Positions 1-9,858 are shown, counted from the stretch's first letter. The stretch is 64,000 bases of DNA from Staphylococcus sp. ACRSN (GCF_022346615.1 NZ_JAKRNS010000007.1:100894-164893), one strand, 5' to 3'. Notes: generated by a model not told the origin, from the sequence alone. Made by a program: numbers and translations.

Positions 1-271
1 TTCTTTATTTTACAAGGTATCATAATTTTGTTTTGGACTAAATAAATTAAATCTAACTAATAATTGGGCATAAAAGCTATTTTGTAATAACGTTTGTTTC
101 TTTGAATATCAGCTATTAAATTGTATTACAATAACATAATTATAGTATTTTTACTTATATTGGTGATCAGGATTATCAATTTACCATTGACTAAATTTTC
201 AGACATTAATAGAATGATTAATTATACATAAGATTAACTTGTATTTACTACATAGAGATAAGGTGAAGAAA

Positions 272-1609
272 TTGGAACAAGTTACATTTAAAAGATCGAT
301 GAAACAACGTCATTTAATGCTACTCAGTTTTGGTGGTGTCATAGGTACAGGTTTATTTTTAAGTTCTGGCTATACTTTGCAGCAAGCTGGACCTTTTGGA
401 ACAGTCTTGTCTTATGTAATGGGTTCATTACTCGTATACTTAGTCATGCTATGTCTTGGTCAACTTGCGATTAAGCATCCTGAGACAGGTGGTTTTCATA
501 TTTATGCAAAAGAATATATACATCCAGCAGTAGGTTATATCGTAGCTTGGTTTTATTGGTTGACATGGACTGTAGCATTAGGCTCAGAATTTACAGCAGT
601 AGGCTTATTAATGCAAAAATGGTTTCCGAACATACCAGTTTATGTATTTGCAACACTGGCAATAATTTTAATTTTAATATTTAATATTATATCTACAAGA
701 TTTTATGCAGAAGTTGAATTTTATTTTTCATTAGTTAAAGTGCTTACGATTTTTATTTTTATTATTTTAGGTATTTTAGTTATTGTAGGATTGGCACATT
801 ATGACGGCTATCATGGTATTGAGACTATAACAAATCGTTATATGAATCCTACATTTCCGCATGGGTTAAGCTCTGTATTTCTAACAATGTTGGCTGTGAA
901 TTATGCATTTAGTGGTACGGAATTAATAGGTATCGCAGCAGGCGAAACGAAAAATCCTGAGCAAGTAATACCCAAAGCGATTAAAGCAACACTCTGGCGA
1001 TTGATTATTTTCTTCATTGGAACGATGGTTATTATCTCTATATTGATTCCTAGTTATCAAGGTAAATCATTAGAAAGTCCATTTGTTGTTATTTTTCAAA
1101 AAATTGGAATACCTTATGCAGGTGATATCATGAATTTAGTAATTATCACTGCATTATTATCCGCAGCGAATTCTGGTTTGTATGCAGCGAGTCGTATGGT
1201 ATGGAGTTTATCAAATGAAGGGTTGTTTCCTGCATGGTTCGGTCACTTGAATAAATTTAAAATGCCGATTAGAGCGACATTGTTCAGTATGTTAGGTGGG
1301 TTGTTGGCATTGATTTCAAGTGTTTATGCAGCAGATTCTTTGTATGTTGTACTTGTGTCTATTGCCGGATTAGCTGTAGTGATAGTTTGGATGAGTATTT
1401 GTGTTTCTTATTTTAATGCCAAACGTCGGGATAAATCATTAAAAGTTTCGCAATGGATTCCAGTGACTGGATTTTGTTTGTGCTTTGTTTCATGTATCGG
1501 TATGATATTTGATTCAAATCAGGCACCAGCATTGTATTTTGGAATACCTTTTGCAATTATTGCACTTATCTACTACTTTATTAAATTTAATAAGAAAGGA
1601 GCTGTTTAA
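272..1609 (+). CDS. mmuP: S-methylmethionine / amino-acid permease, APC family
   Basis: Amino-acid/polyamine/organocation-family proton symporter of the cytoplasmic membrane, 445 aa, about 12 hydrophobic segments. The N-terminal GGVIGTG at residues 21-27 is the APC substrate-binding unwound helix, and the AAGETKNPEQVIPKAI stretch is the classic family loop. The longest ORF opens at 239, but TTG at 272 follows AAGGTGA at good spacing and yields the normal short N-terminus, so I use it. The stop abuts the ATG of mmuM with no gap, a translationally coupled pair, which points to S-methylmethionine as substrate (inference from neighbour). The 271 bases upstream are AT-rich and I see no T-box or SAM riboswitch. 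Confidence 0.82.
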   Translation: MEQVTFKRSMKQRHLMLLSFGGVIGTGLFLSSGYTLQQAGPFGTVLSYVMGSLLVYLVMLCLGQLAIKHPETGGFHIYAKEYIHPAVGYIVAWFYWLTWTVALGSEFTAVGLLMQKWFPNIPVYVFATLAIILILIFNIISTRFYAEVEFYFSLVKVLTIFIFIILGILVIVGLAHYDGYHGIETITNRYMNPTFPHGLSSVFLTMLAVNYAFSGTELIGIAAGETKNPEQVIPKAIKATLWRLIIFFIGTMVIISILIPSYQGKSLESPFVVIFQKIGIPYAGDIMNLVIITALLSAANSGLYAASRMVWSLSNEGLFPAWFGHLNKFKMPIRATLFSMLGGLLALISSVYAADSLYVVLVSIAGLAVVIVWMSICVSYFNAKRRDKSLKVSQWIPVTGFCLCFVSCIGMIFDSNQAPALYFGIPFAIIALIYYFIKFNKKGAV

Positions 1610-2524
1610 ATGCGATTAACAGATAAGATTAATACTACAAACACTCGTGCTATTGTATTAGATGGAGGTTTGGCTACTACTTTAGAACATGCAGGTTGTA
1701 ATTTGAATTCAACATTATGGTCTAGTGAAGTATTAAGAAATCAACCGGATGAAATATATAATGCACATAAAAGTTTTGTGAATGCTGGTGCAGACATTTT
1801 ATTGACGAGTACGTATCAAGCAAGTGTGGCTACTTTTTTAGATATTGGATTAACAAGAGATGAAATAGCGTCATTATATACAACTGCCGTAAATAAAATT
1901 AATGAAGCGACGACAACAGAACAAGTTGTTGTGGGTAGTTTGGGACCGTATGGATCATATTTAAGTGATGGTTCTGAGTATACGGGCAATTATATTTTAA
2001 ATTCAAAAGAATATGAACGTTTTCACCAAGAGCGAATCTTAGCTTTGATCGATAGAGGTATACAAGATTTTGTTTTTGAAACCGTACCTAATTTTGATGA
2101 AATTAAAGCGATAGTGGAAAAAATTATTCCTAGTTTTCCTAATAGTACATTTTGGATATCGGTAACAGTCAACGACAATGGGAATTTATCAGATGGTACA
2201 CCTATTGAAGATGTATGTAATTATATTGCTTTGCATGAAGCTCAAGTTCCAGTATTTGGTGTGAATTGCTCGAGCGTAAGCTCAGTAAATAAAGCACTGG
2301 AAAAGGGGTTGCAAGAATTACCTCAAACAATTGCTGTATACCCTAACGGTGGAGCAGTTTATGATGCCGAACATAAAGTTTGGAAAGATGATGGAGATAG
2401 TAGTGCGATATTGTCAAATATAGCTTCTTGGGTAGAAAAAGGTGTAAAAATCATCGGCGGTTGTTGTCAAACGACGCCGGAGGATATTAAATCTATAGCT
2501 CAATTAGTGAAAAATGTTAAATAA
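1610..2524 (+). CDS. mmuM: Homocysteine S-methyltransferase
   Basis: 304 aa, the usual length for the MmuM family, which moves a methyl group from S-methylmethionine (or SAM) to homocysteine, giving methionine. Zinc-binding cysteines are visible: Cys220 in GVNCSS and the pair Cys285-Cys286 in GGCCQTTP near the C-terminus, the standard homocysteine-methyltransferase triad. LDGGLATTLE near residue 17 is the family N-terminal motif. The ATG directly follows the stop of the permease gene, so the two work as an uptake-plus-use unit for S-methylmethionine. A bidirectional terminator follows. Confidence 0.92.
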   Translation: MRLTDKINTTNTRAIVLDGGLATTLEHAGCNLNSTLWSSEVLRNQPDEIYNAHKSFVNAGADILLTSTYQASVATFLDIGLTRDEIASLYTTAVNKINEATTTEQVVVGSLGPYGSYLSDGSEYTGNYILNSKEYERFHQERILALIDRGIQDFVFETVPNFDEIKAIVEKIIPSFPNSTFWISVTVNDNGNLSDGTPIEDVCNYIALHEAQVPVFGVNCSSVSSVNKALEKGLQELPQTIAVYPNGGAVYDAEHKVWKDDGDSSAILSNIASWVEKGVKIIGGCCQTTPEDIKSIAQLVKNVK

Positions 2525-2528
2525 AAAA

Positions 2529-2566
2529 AGAGGTGAACCAGAATGCATTTTAGCTGGTTTACCTCT
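2529..2566. terminator. Bidirectional terminator between mmuM and desaturase
   Basis: Inverted repeat AGAGGTGAACCAG / CTGGTTTACCTCT flanked by A-tract on the left and T-tract on the right, so it can end both convergent transcripts. Confidence 0.85.
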
Positions 2567-2583
2567 TTTATTTATTGGAATAA

Positions 2584-3597
2584 CTATGCCATTTTATAAC
2601 GTAATGAAAATTCTCTAAATGTAATAAAGCATTTTTTCTGTTCATCATATAATTTGAATTTTAAAGAGGATAAACTTTGTAACAATGTAATTGAAGTAGC
2701 ATGATGTAAAGGTGTTACATTTTCATGTGTTGCTTCAAGTGCATAATTGGGAATTCTTGGGTTTAAGTGGTGAACATGATGATATCCAATGTTACCAGTT
2801 ATCCACTGAATCACCTTAGGTAATTTGTAATATGAACTACCTTCAATTGCTGCTTTTACATAATCCCATTCAGAAGGTTCTTCAAAATAAGAATCTTCGA
2901 ATGTGTGTTGTATATAAAACAACCATATACCAATCATCCCAGCAATAAAGACCATCGGTGCAAAAATAGCGAAAAATTGAGCTACGCCCAATAAATAAAT
3001 AAAACTACCATATAATAAGATAAGGACAATATTATTTAACCAAGTGTTTAGTTTTTCACTTAATTTTGCATCTTTAGAATTGAAACGATTTGATATTAGA
3101 ACTAAGAAAAATGGTCCTAACACAAACATAACTAAAGGATTTCGATATATTTTATAAATGCAACGTTTCATTTTCGAAGCATTTTTATATTCATTTACAG
3201 TCATGACCCAAATATCACCTATGCCACGTTTTTCTAAGTTACCACTGCCAGCATGGTGTATTAAATGTTCTCTACGCCATTTTCTATAGGGGAAGAACGT
3301 CAAGAAACCAGTGACATTTCCCAATAAATCATTATGCTTTTGCTTTTTAAGATAAGATCCATGGCAAGCATCATGAAAAATAATAAATGTTCTAATTAAA
3401 AATATTGATGCAAATATACTGCAAATAATTGTCAATGACCAATGGACTTGATATAACAATCCGCTTGCTATCAACAATGCAAACAACGGTAACAAAGTAT
3501 TTATAATTTGTATTGTACTTTTCGTATAGCTTGTCTTTTCAAACGGTTTAACCATCTTGCGTAATAATTTCTTTTTTTCTTTTTCCATATTCACCAT
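2584..3597 (-). CDS. Membrane fatty-acid desaturase (Des-like)
   Basis: 337 aa integral membrane di-iron desaturase. Three histidine boxes are present: HDACHGS near residue 97, HLIHHAGSGN near 110-119, and HHVHH near 273-277, with hydrophobic segments between them in the order expected for acyl-lipid desaturases such as B. subtilis Des. It probably introduces a cis double bond into membrane phospholipid acyl chains. The start is uncertain: ATG at 3597 or ATG at 3588 (MEKEK); the Shine-Dalgarno is poor for both. No two-component regulator (DesKR) lies beside it. Monocistronic, convergent with mmuM. Function is assigned by family; substrate position is not determinable here. Confidence 0.82.
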   Translation of the reverse strand: MVNMEKEKKKLLRKMVKPFEKTSYTKSTIQIINTLLPLFALLIASGLLYQVHWSLTIICSIFASIFLIRTFIIFHDACHGSYLKKQKHNDLLGNVTGFLTFFPYRKWRREHLIHHAGSGNLEKRGIGDIWVMTVNEYKNASKMKRCIYKIYRNPLVMFVLGPFFLVLISNRFNSKDAKLSEKLNTWLNNIVLILLYGSFIYLLGVAQFFAIFAPMVFIAGMIGIWLFYIQHTFEDSYFEEPSEWDYVKAAIEGSSYYKLPKVIQWITGNIGYHHVHHLNPRIPNYALEATHENVTPLHHATSITLLQSLSSLKFKLYDEQKKCFITFREFSLRYKMA

Positions 3598-4190
3598 ACT
3601 TTCTTTACTTTGTATTCAAATCAAAAGATTCATTTACAAAGCATTTAATCAATTGTATATAAAAACGAGTAGTATTACAAAAGATACTTGAATAAAAGTG
3701 TAAATTAACTGATTTATTTAAAAACATTTAACAATATTACTTGGGATTATAGAAGAAGACAAAAAAGAATACATTAATATTTAAAAAAATGTATATTTAA
3801 TAATTTTGATAGTGATTTTTATTTTCTAAATAATTTAACACATTAAAATGGTGAATAATTAAAGAGTGCAATATAATTTAAATTTTTTAGCATAATTAGT
3901 TGTAATTTTCTGATAAAAGGAATATTATACAAACAAGCATTATCAAGATTTAATTTGGATATGGATATATTATTTAATTAAAGGCTTGAGAAAGGCGTGG
4001 TTAAGCAGTTTTAGTATTGGATTCAAAGGTATAATGACAGCAAGTATAACCATGAATTTTTACTTGCTATTCAATCTGAATATTACATTTTTATCCAAAT
4101 TAATTGATTTTTTACATAAAAACAAAGGGGTATGTAAATCAATTTTTATGTTGATTGTGCTTTAAACCAAATGAATGGGAGCAATTTGTT
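3598..4190 (+). promoter_or_regulatory. Intergenic region with structured leader before the CycA-type permease
   Basis: AT-rich, no credible ORF. Two stem-loops precede the permease: AGCAAGTA (4039-4046) pairing with TACTTGCT (4061-4068), and a longer one pairing 4102-4118 with 4131-4144, whose loop holds AAAGGGG and whose 3' arm runs into TTTTT. The second looks like an intrinsic terminator placed inside a leader, so attenuation is possible. No known riboswitch class was recognised. Confidence 0.4.
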
Positions 4191-5591
4191 ATGTCGAATT
4201 CATTAAGTAGAGAATTGAGTAATAGACATATTCAACTGATTGCGATTGGTGGCGCTATCGGGACTGGTCTATTTTTAGGGGCTGGCCAGTCAATCAGTTT
4301 AACAGGTCCATCAATTCTACTGACTTACATTATTGTAGGTTTTGTATTATTTATGTTTATGCGTGCAATGGGAGAGTTGTTATTAGCGAATACGAAATAT
4401 AAAACTTTTGCAGATATTGCGCATGATCAAATTAGTCCATTAGCAGGTTTTATGACTGGTTGGACATATTGGCTGACTTGGATTACATCAGGAATGGCAG
4501 AGATTACTGCAGTTGCTAAATATGTTGAATATTGGGTGCCAGATTTACCAAATTGGATTACTTCACTTGCCTGTATCTTATTGTTAATGTCATTTAATTT
4601 AACGAGTACAAAAATGTTTGGAGAACTAGAGTTTTGGTTCGCAATCATTAAAGTTTTAACGATTGTAGCACTAATTGTTATTGGTATAGTGATGATTACT
4701 TTTGCAATACAGACACCTTTTGGTACGACAGGACTTGGAAATATGGTAACAAAAGAAGGTTTTTTCCCTAATGGTATGAATGGATTTTTAATGTCCTTTC
4801 AGATGGTTGTTTTTTCATTTACTGGAATTGAAATACTAGGTATTACCGCTGGAGAAACAAAAAATCCGGAAAAGACAATACCGAAAGCTATTAATAGTGT
4901 ACCAATAAGAATTTTAATATTTTATGTTGGGGCGTTAGTTGTGATGATGTCTATTATTCCTTGGCAAAACATTAAAGCAGACGATAGTCCGTTTGTTAGT
5001 TTGTTTGCGTTAATAGGCGTACCATTTGCTGCAGGTCTAATGAACTTTGTATTGTTAACTGCAGCATCTTCAGCATGTAACAGTGGTATATTTGCAAATA
5101 GTAGAATACTATTTGGATTGTCAGAAAAAGAGCAAACACATCCATTAATGATGAAAACAAACAAACGAGGTGTGCCATTCATCGCTATTATTGTGACATG
5201 TGCATTGTTATCCATTACAGTATTATTAAATTACTTTATACCTAATGCAACACAAGTATTTTTCTATGTAACTGCAATTTCAACGATTTTACTTGTTATT
5301 GTATGGATGTTTATTATGCATTCTTATGCAAAATATATTAAAGCAAATCCAAATGCACATAAAAAAAGTATATATAAATTGCCAGGTGGTGTGCATACTG
5401 CAAGATTAGTGCAACTATTCTTTGTTTTTGTACTTGTTGTACTGTTTGTGATGCCAGACACACGAATGGGTGTTGTGTTATCACCGATTTGGTTTATTAT
5501 TTTAGGATTACTTTATTGGCGGTTACAAAAGTCAAACCAAAGTAGAGATTTAAAACAAAATATCCAACTATCCAATAAAGAAAACGGGTAG
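4191..5591 (+). CDS. cycA: D-serine/D-alanine/glycine permease, CycA-like
   Basis: APC-family amino-acid:proton symporter, 466 aa, 12 predicted membrane segments. The N-terminus has the APC signature GGAIGTGLFLGAG, and the segment with GWTYWLTWITSGMAE matches the CycA branch rather than the lysine or GABA branches; substrates would be D-alanine, D-serine and glycine (family knowledge). I place the start at ATG 4191 (MSNSLSREL) instead of the ORF start at 4155, because GGGAG lies nine bases before it and homologues begin here. It is monocistronic, between a structured leader and a strong terminator. Confidence 0.83.
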   Translation: MSNSLSRELSNRHIQLIAIGGAIGTGLFLGAGQSISLTGPSILLTYIIVGFVLFMFMRAMGELLLANTKYKTFADIAHDQISPLAGFMTGWTYWLTWITSGMAEITAVAKYVEYWVPDLPNWITSLACILLLMSFNLTSTKMFGELEFWFAIIKVLTIVALIVIGIVMITFAIQTPFGTTGLGNMVTKEGFFPNGMNGFLMSFQMVVFSFTGIEILGITAGETKNPEKTIPKAINSVPIRILIFYVGALVVMMSIIPWQNIKADDSPFVSLFALIGVPFAAGLMNFVLLTAASSACNSGIFANSRILFGLSEKEQTHPLMMKTNKRGVPFIAIIVTCALLSITVLLNYFIPNATQVFFYVTAISTILLVIVWMFIMHSYAKYIKANPNAHKKSIYKLPGGVHTARLVQLFFVFVLVVLFVMPDTRMGVVLSPIWFIILGLLYWRLQKSNQSRDLKQNIQLSNKENG

Positions 5592-5606
5592 AGTATAACT
5601 ACCATG

Positions 5607-5662
5607 AGCCAGAAATAGCGCTAAAAGTGTCTGAAGATACTCAATTAATGCTATTTCTGGCT
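5607..5662 (+). terminator. Terminator after cycA
   Basis: Perfect arms AGCCAGAAATAGC (5607-5619) and GCTATTTCTGGCT (5650-5662) followed by a short T-rich tail. Confidence 0.8.
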
Positions 5663-5687
5663 TGTTTATATCAAGGAGGAAAATGAT

Positions 5688-6161
5688 ATGGTAGTAAATT
5701 ATATTAAGAATGACAAAGGCGTCTATCAAACAATTGAAATTTTAATAAATGAACAACCTAGTACTGTCTTTAATTATTTAACTACGACAAAAGGTATTCA
5801 GCAGTGGTTTCCTCAATTATATGTAGAAAATCGTAGCGAACATGGGAATTTATATTTTCATATAGAAAACGACCAAGATTTAAAAATGGATATTTTGCAA
5901 TTTGATGAACCTAAAACATTTGAGTTTACTTGGGATACAGGTACCGTGAGATTTCAGTTGGCTGAAAAACATAATCAAACTATATTGACATTAAAGGAAT
6001 ATTTACCTTATGAGTTTCCACATATTATTATTGATTTTTCAGGATGGCAGTATCAAATGGAGAGTTTAAAAAAACTGATTGAGCAAGGTGAAATAATTGA
6101 ACAATCTGAATTTGACTTTGAATCAAATCAACAAGAAATTAAAGGGAAATTACGTTTGTGA
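5688..6161 (+). CDS. SRPBCC/AHSA1-family protein
   Basis: 157 aa START-like (SRPBCC) fold protein. The N-terminal part INEQPSTVFNYLTTTKGIQQWFP is the typical first strand-helix block of AHSA1-type proteins, and the C-terminal helix begins around SGWQYQMESLKKLIEQG. Members bind hydrophobic ligands or act as Hsp90 co-chaperone-like proteins; the ligand here is unknown. The ATG follows AAGGAGGAAA, a strong ribosome-binding site. Stands alone between terminators. Confidence 0.7.
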   Translation: MVVNYIKNDKGVYQTIEILINEQPSTVFNYLTTTKGIQQWFPQLYVENRSEHGNLYFHIENDQDLKMDILQFDEPKTFEFTWDTGTVRFQLAEKHNQTILTLKEYLPYEFPHIIIDFSGWQYQMESLKKLIEQGEIIEQSEFDFESNQQEIKGKLRL

Positions 6162-6331
6162 TCTTTTTGAGCTGAAATAGGGCATATTGCAATCGTTTAA
6201 ACAAAATGAAAATAATACATTGTCTAATGTGAAAATAGCTAATACTAAATTAAATCAAATGTTTGTTAGTTTACTTTTAGTAGGTGAAAAGACAATCATA
6301 TATTTCAAAAATTTATCAATTGAACGTATAT

Positions 6332-6375
6332 AATAAAGCCCCTTATACTTATTATAAGTAAGAAGGAGCTTTATT
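6332..6375. terminator. Bidirectional terminator
   Basis: AATAAAGCCCCTT (6332-6344) pairs with AAGGAGCTTTATT (6363-6375) with one mismatch; it separates the SRPBCC gene and the convergent IsaB-like gene. Confidence 0.7.
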
Positions 6376-6436
6376 ATAGCTAAAGTGTTGTATTTACTTT
6401 TTTGATAATTGTTATGGTGTAAAGAAGCAATGTTTG

Positions 6437-7030
6437 TTATTGATCAATTCTTAGTTGCATTAGATTATCATTTTCGTCAAAGTATGCCACATAAGAGCCA
6501 TCATTGGTAGCGTATTTTATATATGTGCCATGTTGGTCTTCGCCTTCCATTGTACCTTCATCGATAATTTCATTTGAAGTATGAGCCTTTTTAAATGTAG
6601 CTTTAGATACTGAATCGGGCTTAGTTAAGAATGAGAGACCTATGACTTCATTATCACTATTGTATTCAACAGTTGTATCGTAAACTTCTTTGGTATGGTC
6701 TAAGTTGTCGTTTTTAACATTTGTTTTCACTTTATAGCCATCAATCGTTACATTGTCATATTTAAGTGCTCGAACAAAGTTGTAATCTTGCGTGAATGAG
6801 GCATCGTAGGTAGTATATCCTTCATATTTATACCAAGGCGTTTCTGCTTTTAAATTCTTTCCAATTTCACTACTTTCTCCACCAGAACCACCTTCACCAT
6901 GTCCCCATTTTTGTACTTTTTCAGCCGCTTGTACATTTTGAGTGTCGGTTGAAACATATGCGACAGAAGATCCTATAACAAGTGTCGATACTACGAAAGT
7001 TGCAGAAATAACTTTTCCAATTTTATACAT
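6437..7030 (-). CDS. Secreted IsaB-family protein
   Basis: 197 aa exported protein. Start chosen at ATG 7030 (MYKIGK), preceded by CTGGAG; the longer ORF start at 7081 would bury the signal peptide. A Lys-containing n-region, a hydrophobic core and a VQAAE site near residue 35 form a Sec signal peptide. The central block with PWYKYEGYTTYDASF and NFVRALKYDNVTIDGYKV resembles immunodominant staphylococcal antigen B (IsaB), which in S. aureus is a secreted nucleic-acid-binding protein. Between signal peptide and this block is a Gly/Ser/Glu-rich linker (HGEGGSGGESSEIG), not something I recall in IsaB. Similarity is from memory, so IsaB-like rather than IsaB. Confidence 0.7.
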   Translation of the reverse strand: MYKIGKVISATFVVSTLVIGSSVAYVSTDTQNVQAAEKVQKWGHGEGGSGGESSEIGKNLKAETPWYKYEGYTTYDASFTQDYNFVRALKYDNVTIDGYKVKTNVKNDNLDHTKEVYDTTVEYNSDNEVIGLSFLTKPDSVSKATFKKAHTSNEIIDEGTMEGEDQHGTYIKYATNDGSYVAYFDENDNLMQLRIDQ

Positions 7031-7533
7031 AATAATCACTCCAGAATTATTGAATTTCGCTAAGCAAAGTGATTGAAGCACGTTAATGGAATAGAAACAT
7101 TATTTGCAAATTAACTGCTAAATACTAGATTTGTATCTAAGTGTGGTATATCAAACAACTCAATCTTGATTAGTTTAACAAAGCTGTACAAGTTAAACTT
7201 TGAATAATCTGTAATTTAGCATAAAGGTGAACATGAAAAACGTGAAATGTTAAGGTGTATATTTACACCTTAATCATACACCTATTTTTAAGAATGTCAA
7301 AAGAACAACTATCATTTTTAGGCATAAAATATTAATAACTATAATTAAGAAAAAAGTGTTGAAAAGAGGAAAAAGGATATATAATCAATGAGTAATATTA
7401 CACTTATAAATCTTTTTGTACACTCATAGTATACAAAAACGACGTTTTATACTATAATTAGATTAATAATAATGAATTTGTGCACTTGAGAAATACAATA
7501 CGATTTCTGTAATATACAAGGGAGATAATTACT
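7031..7533. promoter_or_regulatory. Divergent intergenic region with two inverted repeats
   Basis: Separates the IsaB-like gene (minus) and tdh (plus). It contains a perfect 10-bp inverted repeat TTAAGGTGTA/TACACCTTAA at 7250-7273 with a 4-base spacer, and TTTTTGTA/TACAAAAA at 7413-7439 closer to tdh. No ORF. Both are candidate operators; the factors are unknown. Confidence 0.45.
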
Positions 7534-8493
7534 ATGAAAAAGATTATGATTACTGGGGCATTAGGACAAATTGGAACGGAGCTTGTTGTGAAATGTAGAG
7601 CATTATACGGGAACGATAATGTGTTGGCAACCGATATTAGAGAACCAGAAGCTGAATCACCAATTATGAATGGACCTTTCGAAATTTTAGATGTTACAGA
7701 CAAAACACGTATGTTTCAATTAGTTGAATCTTTTCAACCAGATACATTTATGCATATGGCAGCTTTACTTTCAGCAACGGCAGAACAAAATCCTTTATTT
7801 GCTTGGGAATTAAATATGGGTGGTTTAATGAATGCTTTAGAAGCAGCACGTGAATATCAATTACAATTCTTTACACCAAGTTCAATTGGAGCGTTTGGAC
7901 CATCAACACCAAAAGTGAATACACCACAAGTTACAATTCAACGTCCAACTTCGATGTATGGCGTGAACAAGGTTGCAGGTGAATTGTTATGTCAATATTA
8001 TTTTGATAAATTTAACGTTGATACACGCAGTGTAAGATTTCCAGGATTAATTTCACATATTAAAGAACCTGGCGGCGGTACAACAGATTATGCTGTTGAT
8101 ATATACTTTAAGGCTGTTCGTGAAGGACGTTACACGAGTTATATCGCAAAAGACACTTATATGGATATGATGTTTATGGACGATGCGATTGATGCAATTA
8201 TTCAATTGATGGAAGCTGATGGCGTGAAATTAATCAATCGTAATGCATATAACTTAAGTGCAATGAGTATCGAACCTGAAATGGTTAAAGCGGCGATTCA
8301 AGAGTTTAAACCAGAATTCACTTTAGATTATGAAGTTGATCCTGTTCGCCAAAGCATTGCTGACAGTTGGCCAAATAGTATTGATGTAAGTTGTGCACGT
8401 GCTGAATGGGGCTTTAATCCAAAACATGATTTACAAAAAATGACTGAAATTATGCTAACAGCAATTCAAAAAAAGGAAAAAGTTAGCCAATAA
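7534..8493 (+). CDS. tdh: L-threonine 3-dehydrogenase, SDR type
   Basis: 319 aa extended short-chain dehydrogenase/reductase. The Rossmann motif GALGQIG is at residues 8-14, and the catalytic Tyr142-x3-Lys146 in MYGVNK is visible. The pattern, including [11 protein letters not shown] before the tyrosine and a C-terminal [10 protein letters not shown] segment, matches the NAD-dependent epimerase-like threonine dehydrogenases, which oxidise L-threonine to 2-amino-3-ketobutyrate. In S. aureus this gene sits near kbl (the CoA ligase); no kbl is in this window. Older annotations call it a nucleoside-sugar epimerase. ATG follows AAGGGAGA. Confidence 0.85.
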   Translation: MKKIMITGALGQIGTELVVKCRALYGNDNVLATDIREPEAESPIMNGPFEILDVTDKTRMFQLVESFQPDTFMHMAALLSATAEQNPLFAWELNMGGLMNALEAAREYQLQFFTPSSIGAFGPSTPKVNTPQVTIQRPTSMYGVNKVAGELLCQYYFDKFNVDTRSVRFPGLISHIKEPGGGTTDYAVDIYFKAVREGRYTSYIAKDTYMDMMFMDDAIDAIIQLMEADGVKLINRNAYNLSAMSIEPEMVKAAIQEFKPEFTLDYEVDPVRQSIADSWPNSIDVSCARAEWGFNPKHDLQKMTEIMLTAIQKKEKVSQ

Positions 8494-8536
8494 AATAAGA
8501 CTATATGTAATATAAGAAATTACTCAATCGTATGAT

Positions 8537-8645
8537 AAAAGGCACTTTTACAATCATTCTAATATTGATTGGTACTATCATTTAGTTCTCTTGAATGTAG
8601 TCCATAGTTCAATCGTTAGAGTGATGGATGAAAGTGTCTTTTTTT
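8537..8645 (+). terminator. Long stem-loop terminator after tdh
   Basis: AAAAGGCACTTTTA (8537-8550) pairs with GAAAGTGTCTTTT (8630-8642); the stem extends inward through partly matched CAATCATTCTAA / GTTAGAGTGATGG. Followed by TTTTT. Confidence 0.7.
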
Positions 8646-8786
8646 AGTATTTATATTCTATACGCTTTAAAATATAAAAATTTAAAAGTCTTTTTCATTG
8701 ACCTAGAGTTCACTCCAGGTTTTATTATTAAATTTAAAGAATATATTATAGGATATTCTATTGATTAAGTAATGGAGGAAATTAAT

Positions 8787-9827
8787 ATGATAAACGCAAA
8801 AGCTAGAGCGGTTAATGGTCCAGACACTGATTTTCATGCTACTGAAATAAAAAGACGAGACCTTGATAAACATGATGTATTGATTGAAATTAAATATGCA
8901 GGTATATGTCATTCTGATATACATACTGCACATGGAGAATGGGGCCCGGTTAATTACCCATTGGTGCCAGGTCATGAGATTGCAGGTATTGTAAAAGAAG
9001 TTGGTCCAGAAGTAAGTAAATATACAACCGATGACCGTGTTGGTGTAGGTTGTATGGTGGATTCATGTGGTGAATGTGAACATTGTCAAAATGGTGAAGA
9101 ACAATACTGTTTAAAAGGTAATGTAGGCACATATGCCAGTACAGATAGATATGGAGAACCGACACAAGGTGGATATTCAACGCATATCGTTGTACATGAA
9201 GATTTTGTGTTACGTATTCCGGATAATATTGGTTTGGATGTTGCTGCACCATTACTTTGTGCAGGTATTACAACATATTCTCCACTAAATCATTGGAAAG
9301 CATATGAAGGTAAAAAAGTTGCAGTCATAGGTATGGGTGGACTTGGGCATATGGCAGTTCAAATCGCACATGCAATGGGTGCTGAGGTAACTGTTTTATC
9401 ACAAACATTAAATAAAAAGGAAGACGGTTTAAAACTTGGCGCTAAACATTATTATGCTACAAGTGATGAAGCGACATTTGAGCAACTTGGAAGTTCATTT
9501 GACTTAATTATCAATACAGTAAGTGCTAATTTGAAATTAGATAATTATCTAAAATTACTAGCATTAGACGGCACAATCGTCAACGTTGGTGCGCCTGCAG
9601 AACCTATATCACTACGTGTTGCAAACTTAATTGGACATCGAAGATCGTTCGCGGGTTCAGCTATTGGTGGTATAAGAGAAACGCAAGAAATGTTAGATTT
9701 TTGTTCAAAACATGAAATTGAACCACAAATTGAATTGATAACTGCTGATCAAATTGATGAAGCGTATGAGAGAGTATTAGCTTCTGATGTTAAGTATCGA
9801 TTCGTCATTGATACAAGCACAATGTAA
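8787..9827 (+). CDS. Zinc-dependent alcohol dehydrogenase, CAD/YahK type
   Basis: 346 aa medium-chain dehydrogenase. Catalytic zinc ligands Cys41 (GICHSD), His63 (PGHE) and Cys158 (CAGITTYSP) and the structural-zinc cysteines starting at Cys89 ([15 protein letters not shown]) are all present, followed by a GMGGLGHMA nucleotide-binding loop. The [16 protein letters not shown] sequence puts it in the cinnamyl-alcohol/YahK branch, which reduces many aldehydes with NADPH. Start moved to ATG 8787, seven bases after GGAGG. Monocistronic. The physiological substrate cannot be read from sequence. Confidence 0.85.
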   Translation: MINAKARAVNGPDTDFHATEIKRRDLDKHDVLIEIKYAGICHSDIHTAHGEWGPVNYPLVPGHEIAGIVKEVGPEVSKYTTDDRVGVGCMVDSCGECEHCQNGEEQYCLKGNVGTYASTDRYGEPTQGGYSTHIVVHEDFVLRIPDNIGLDVAAPLLCAGITTYSPLNHWKAYEGKKVAVIGMGGLGHMAVQIAHAMGAEVTVLSQTLNKKEDGLKLGAKHYYATSDEATFEQLGSSFDLIINTVSANLKLDNYLKLLALDGTIVNVGAPAEPISLRVANLIGHRRSFAGSAIGGIRETQEMLDFCSKHEIEPQIELITADQIDEAYERVLASDVKYRFVIDTSTM

Positions 9828-9858
9828 TCGATAATTCATTTATTGATTAACTTTGACA

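Noticed and set aside
1..271. SAM or T-box riboswitch before mmuP
   Set aside because: No GGGTGGNACCGCG T-box sequence and no S-box core; only AT-rich DNA.
4427..5215. Minus-strand ORFs inside the CycA-type permease gene
   Set aside because: Antisense shadows of a conserved membrane protein; no ribosome site and no recognisable protein.
8950..9252. Minus-strand ORF rich in His/Tyr/Leu inside the alcohol dehydrogenase
   Set aside because: Shadow frame of a strongly conserved gene, with composition created by the opposite strand.
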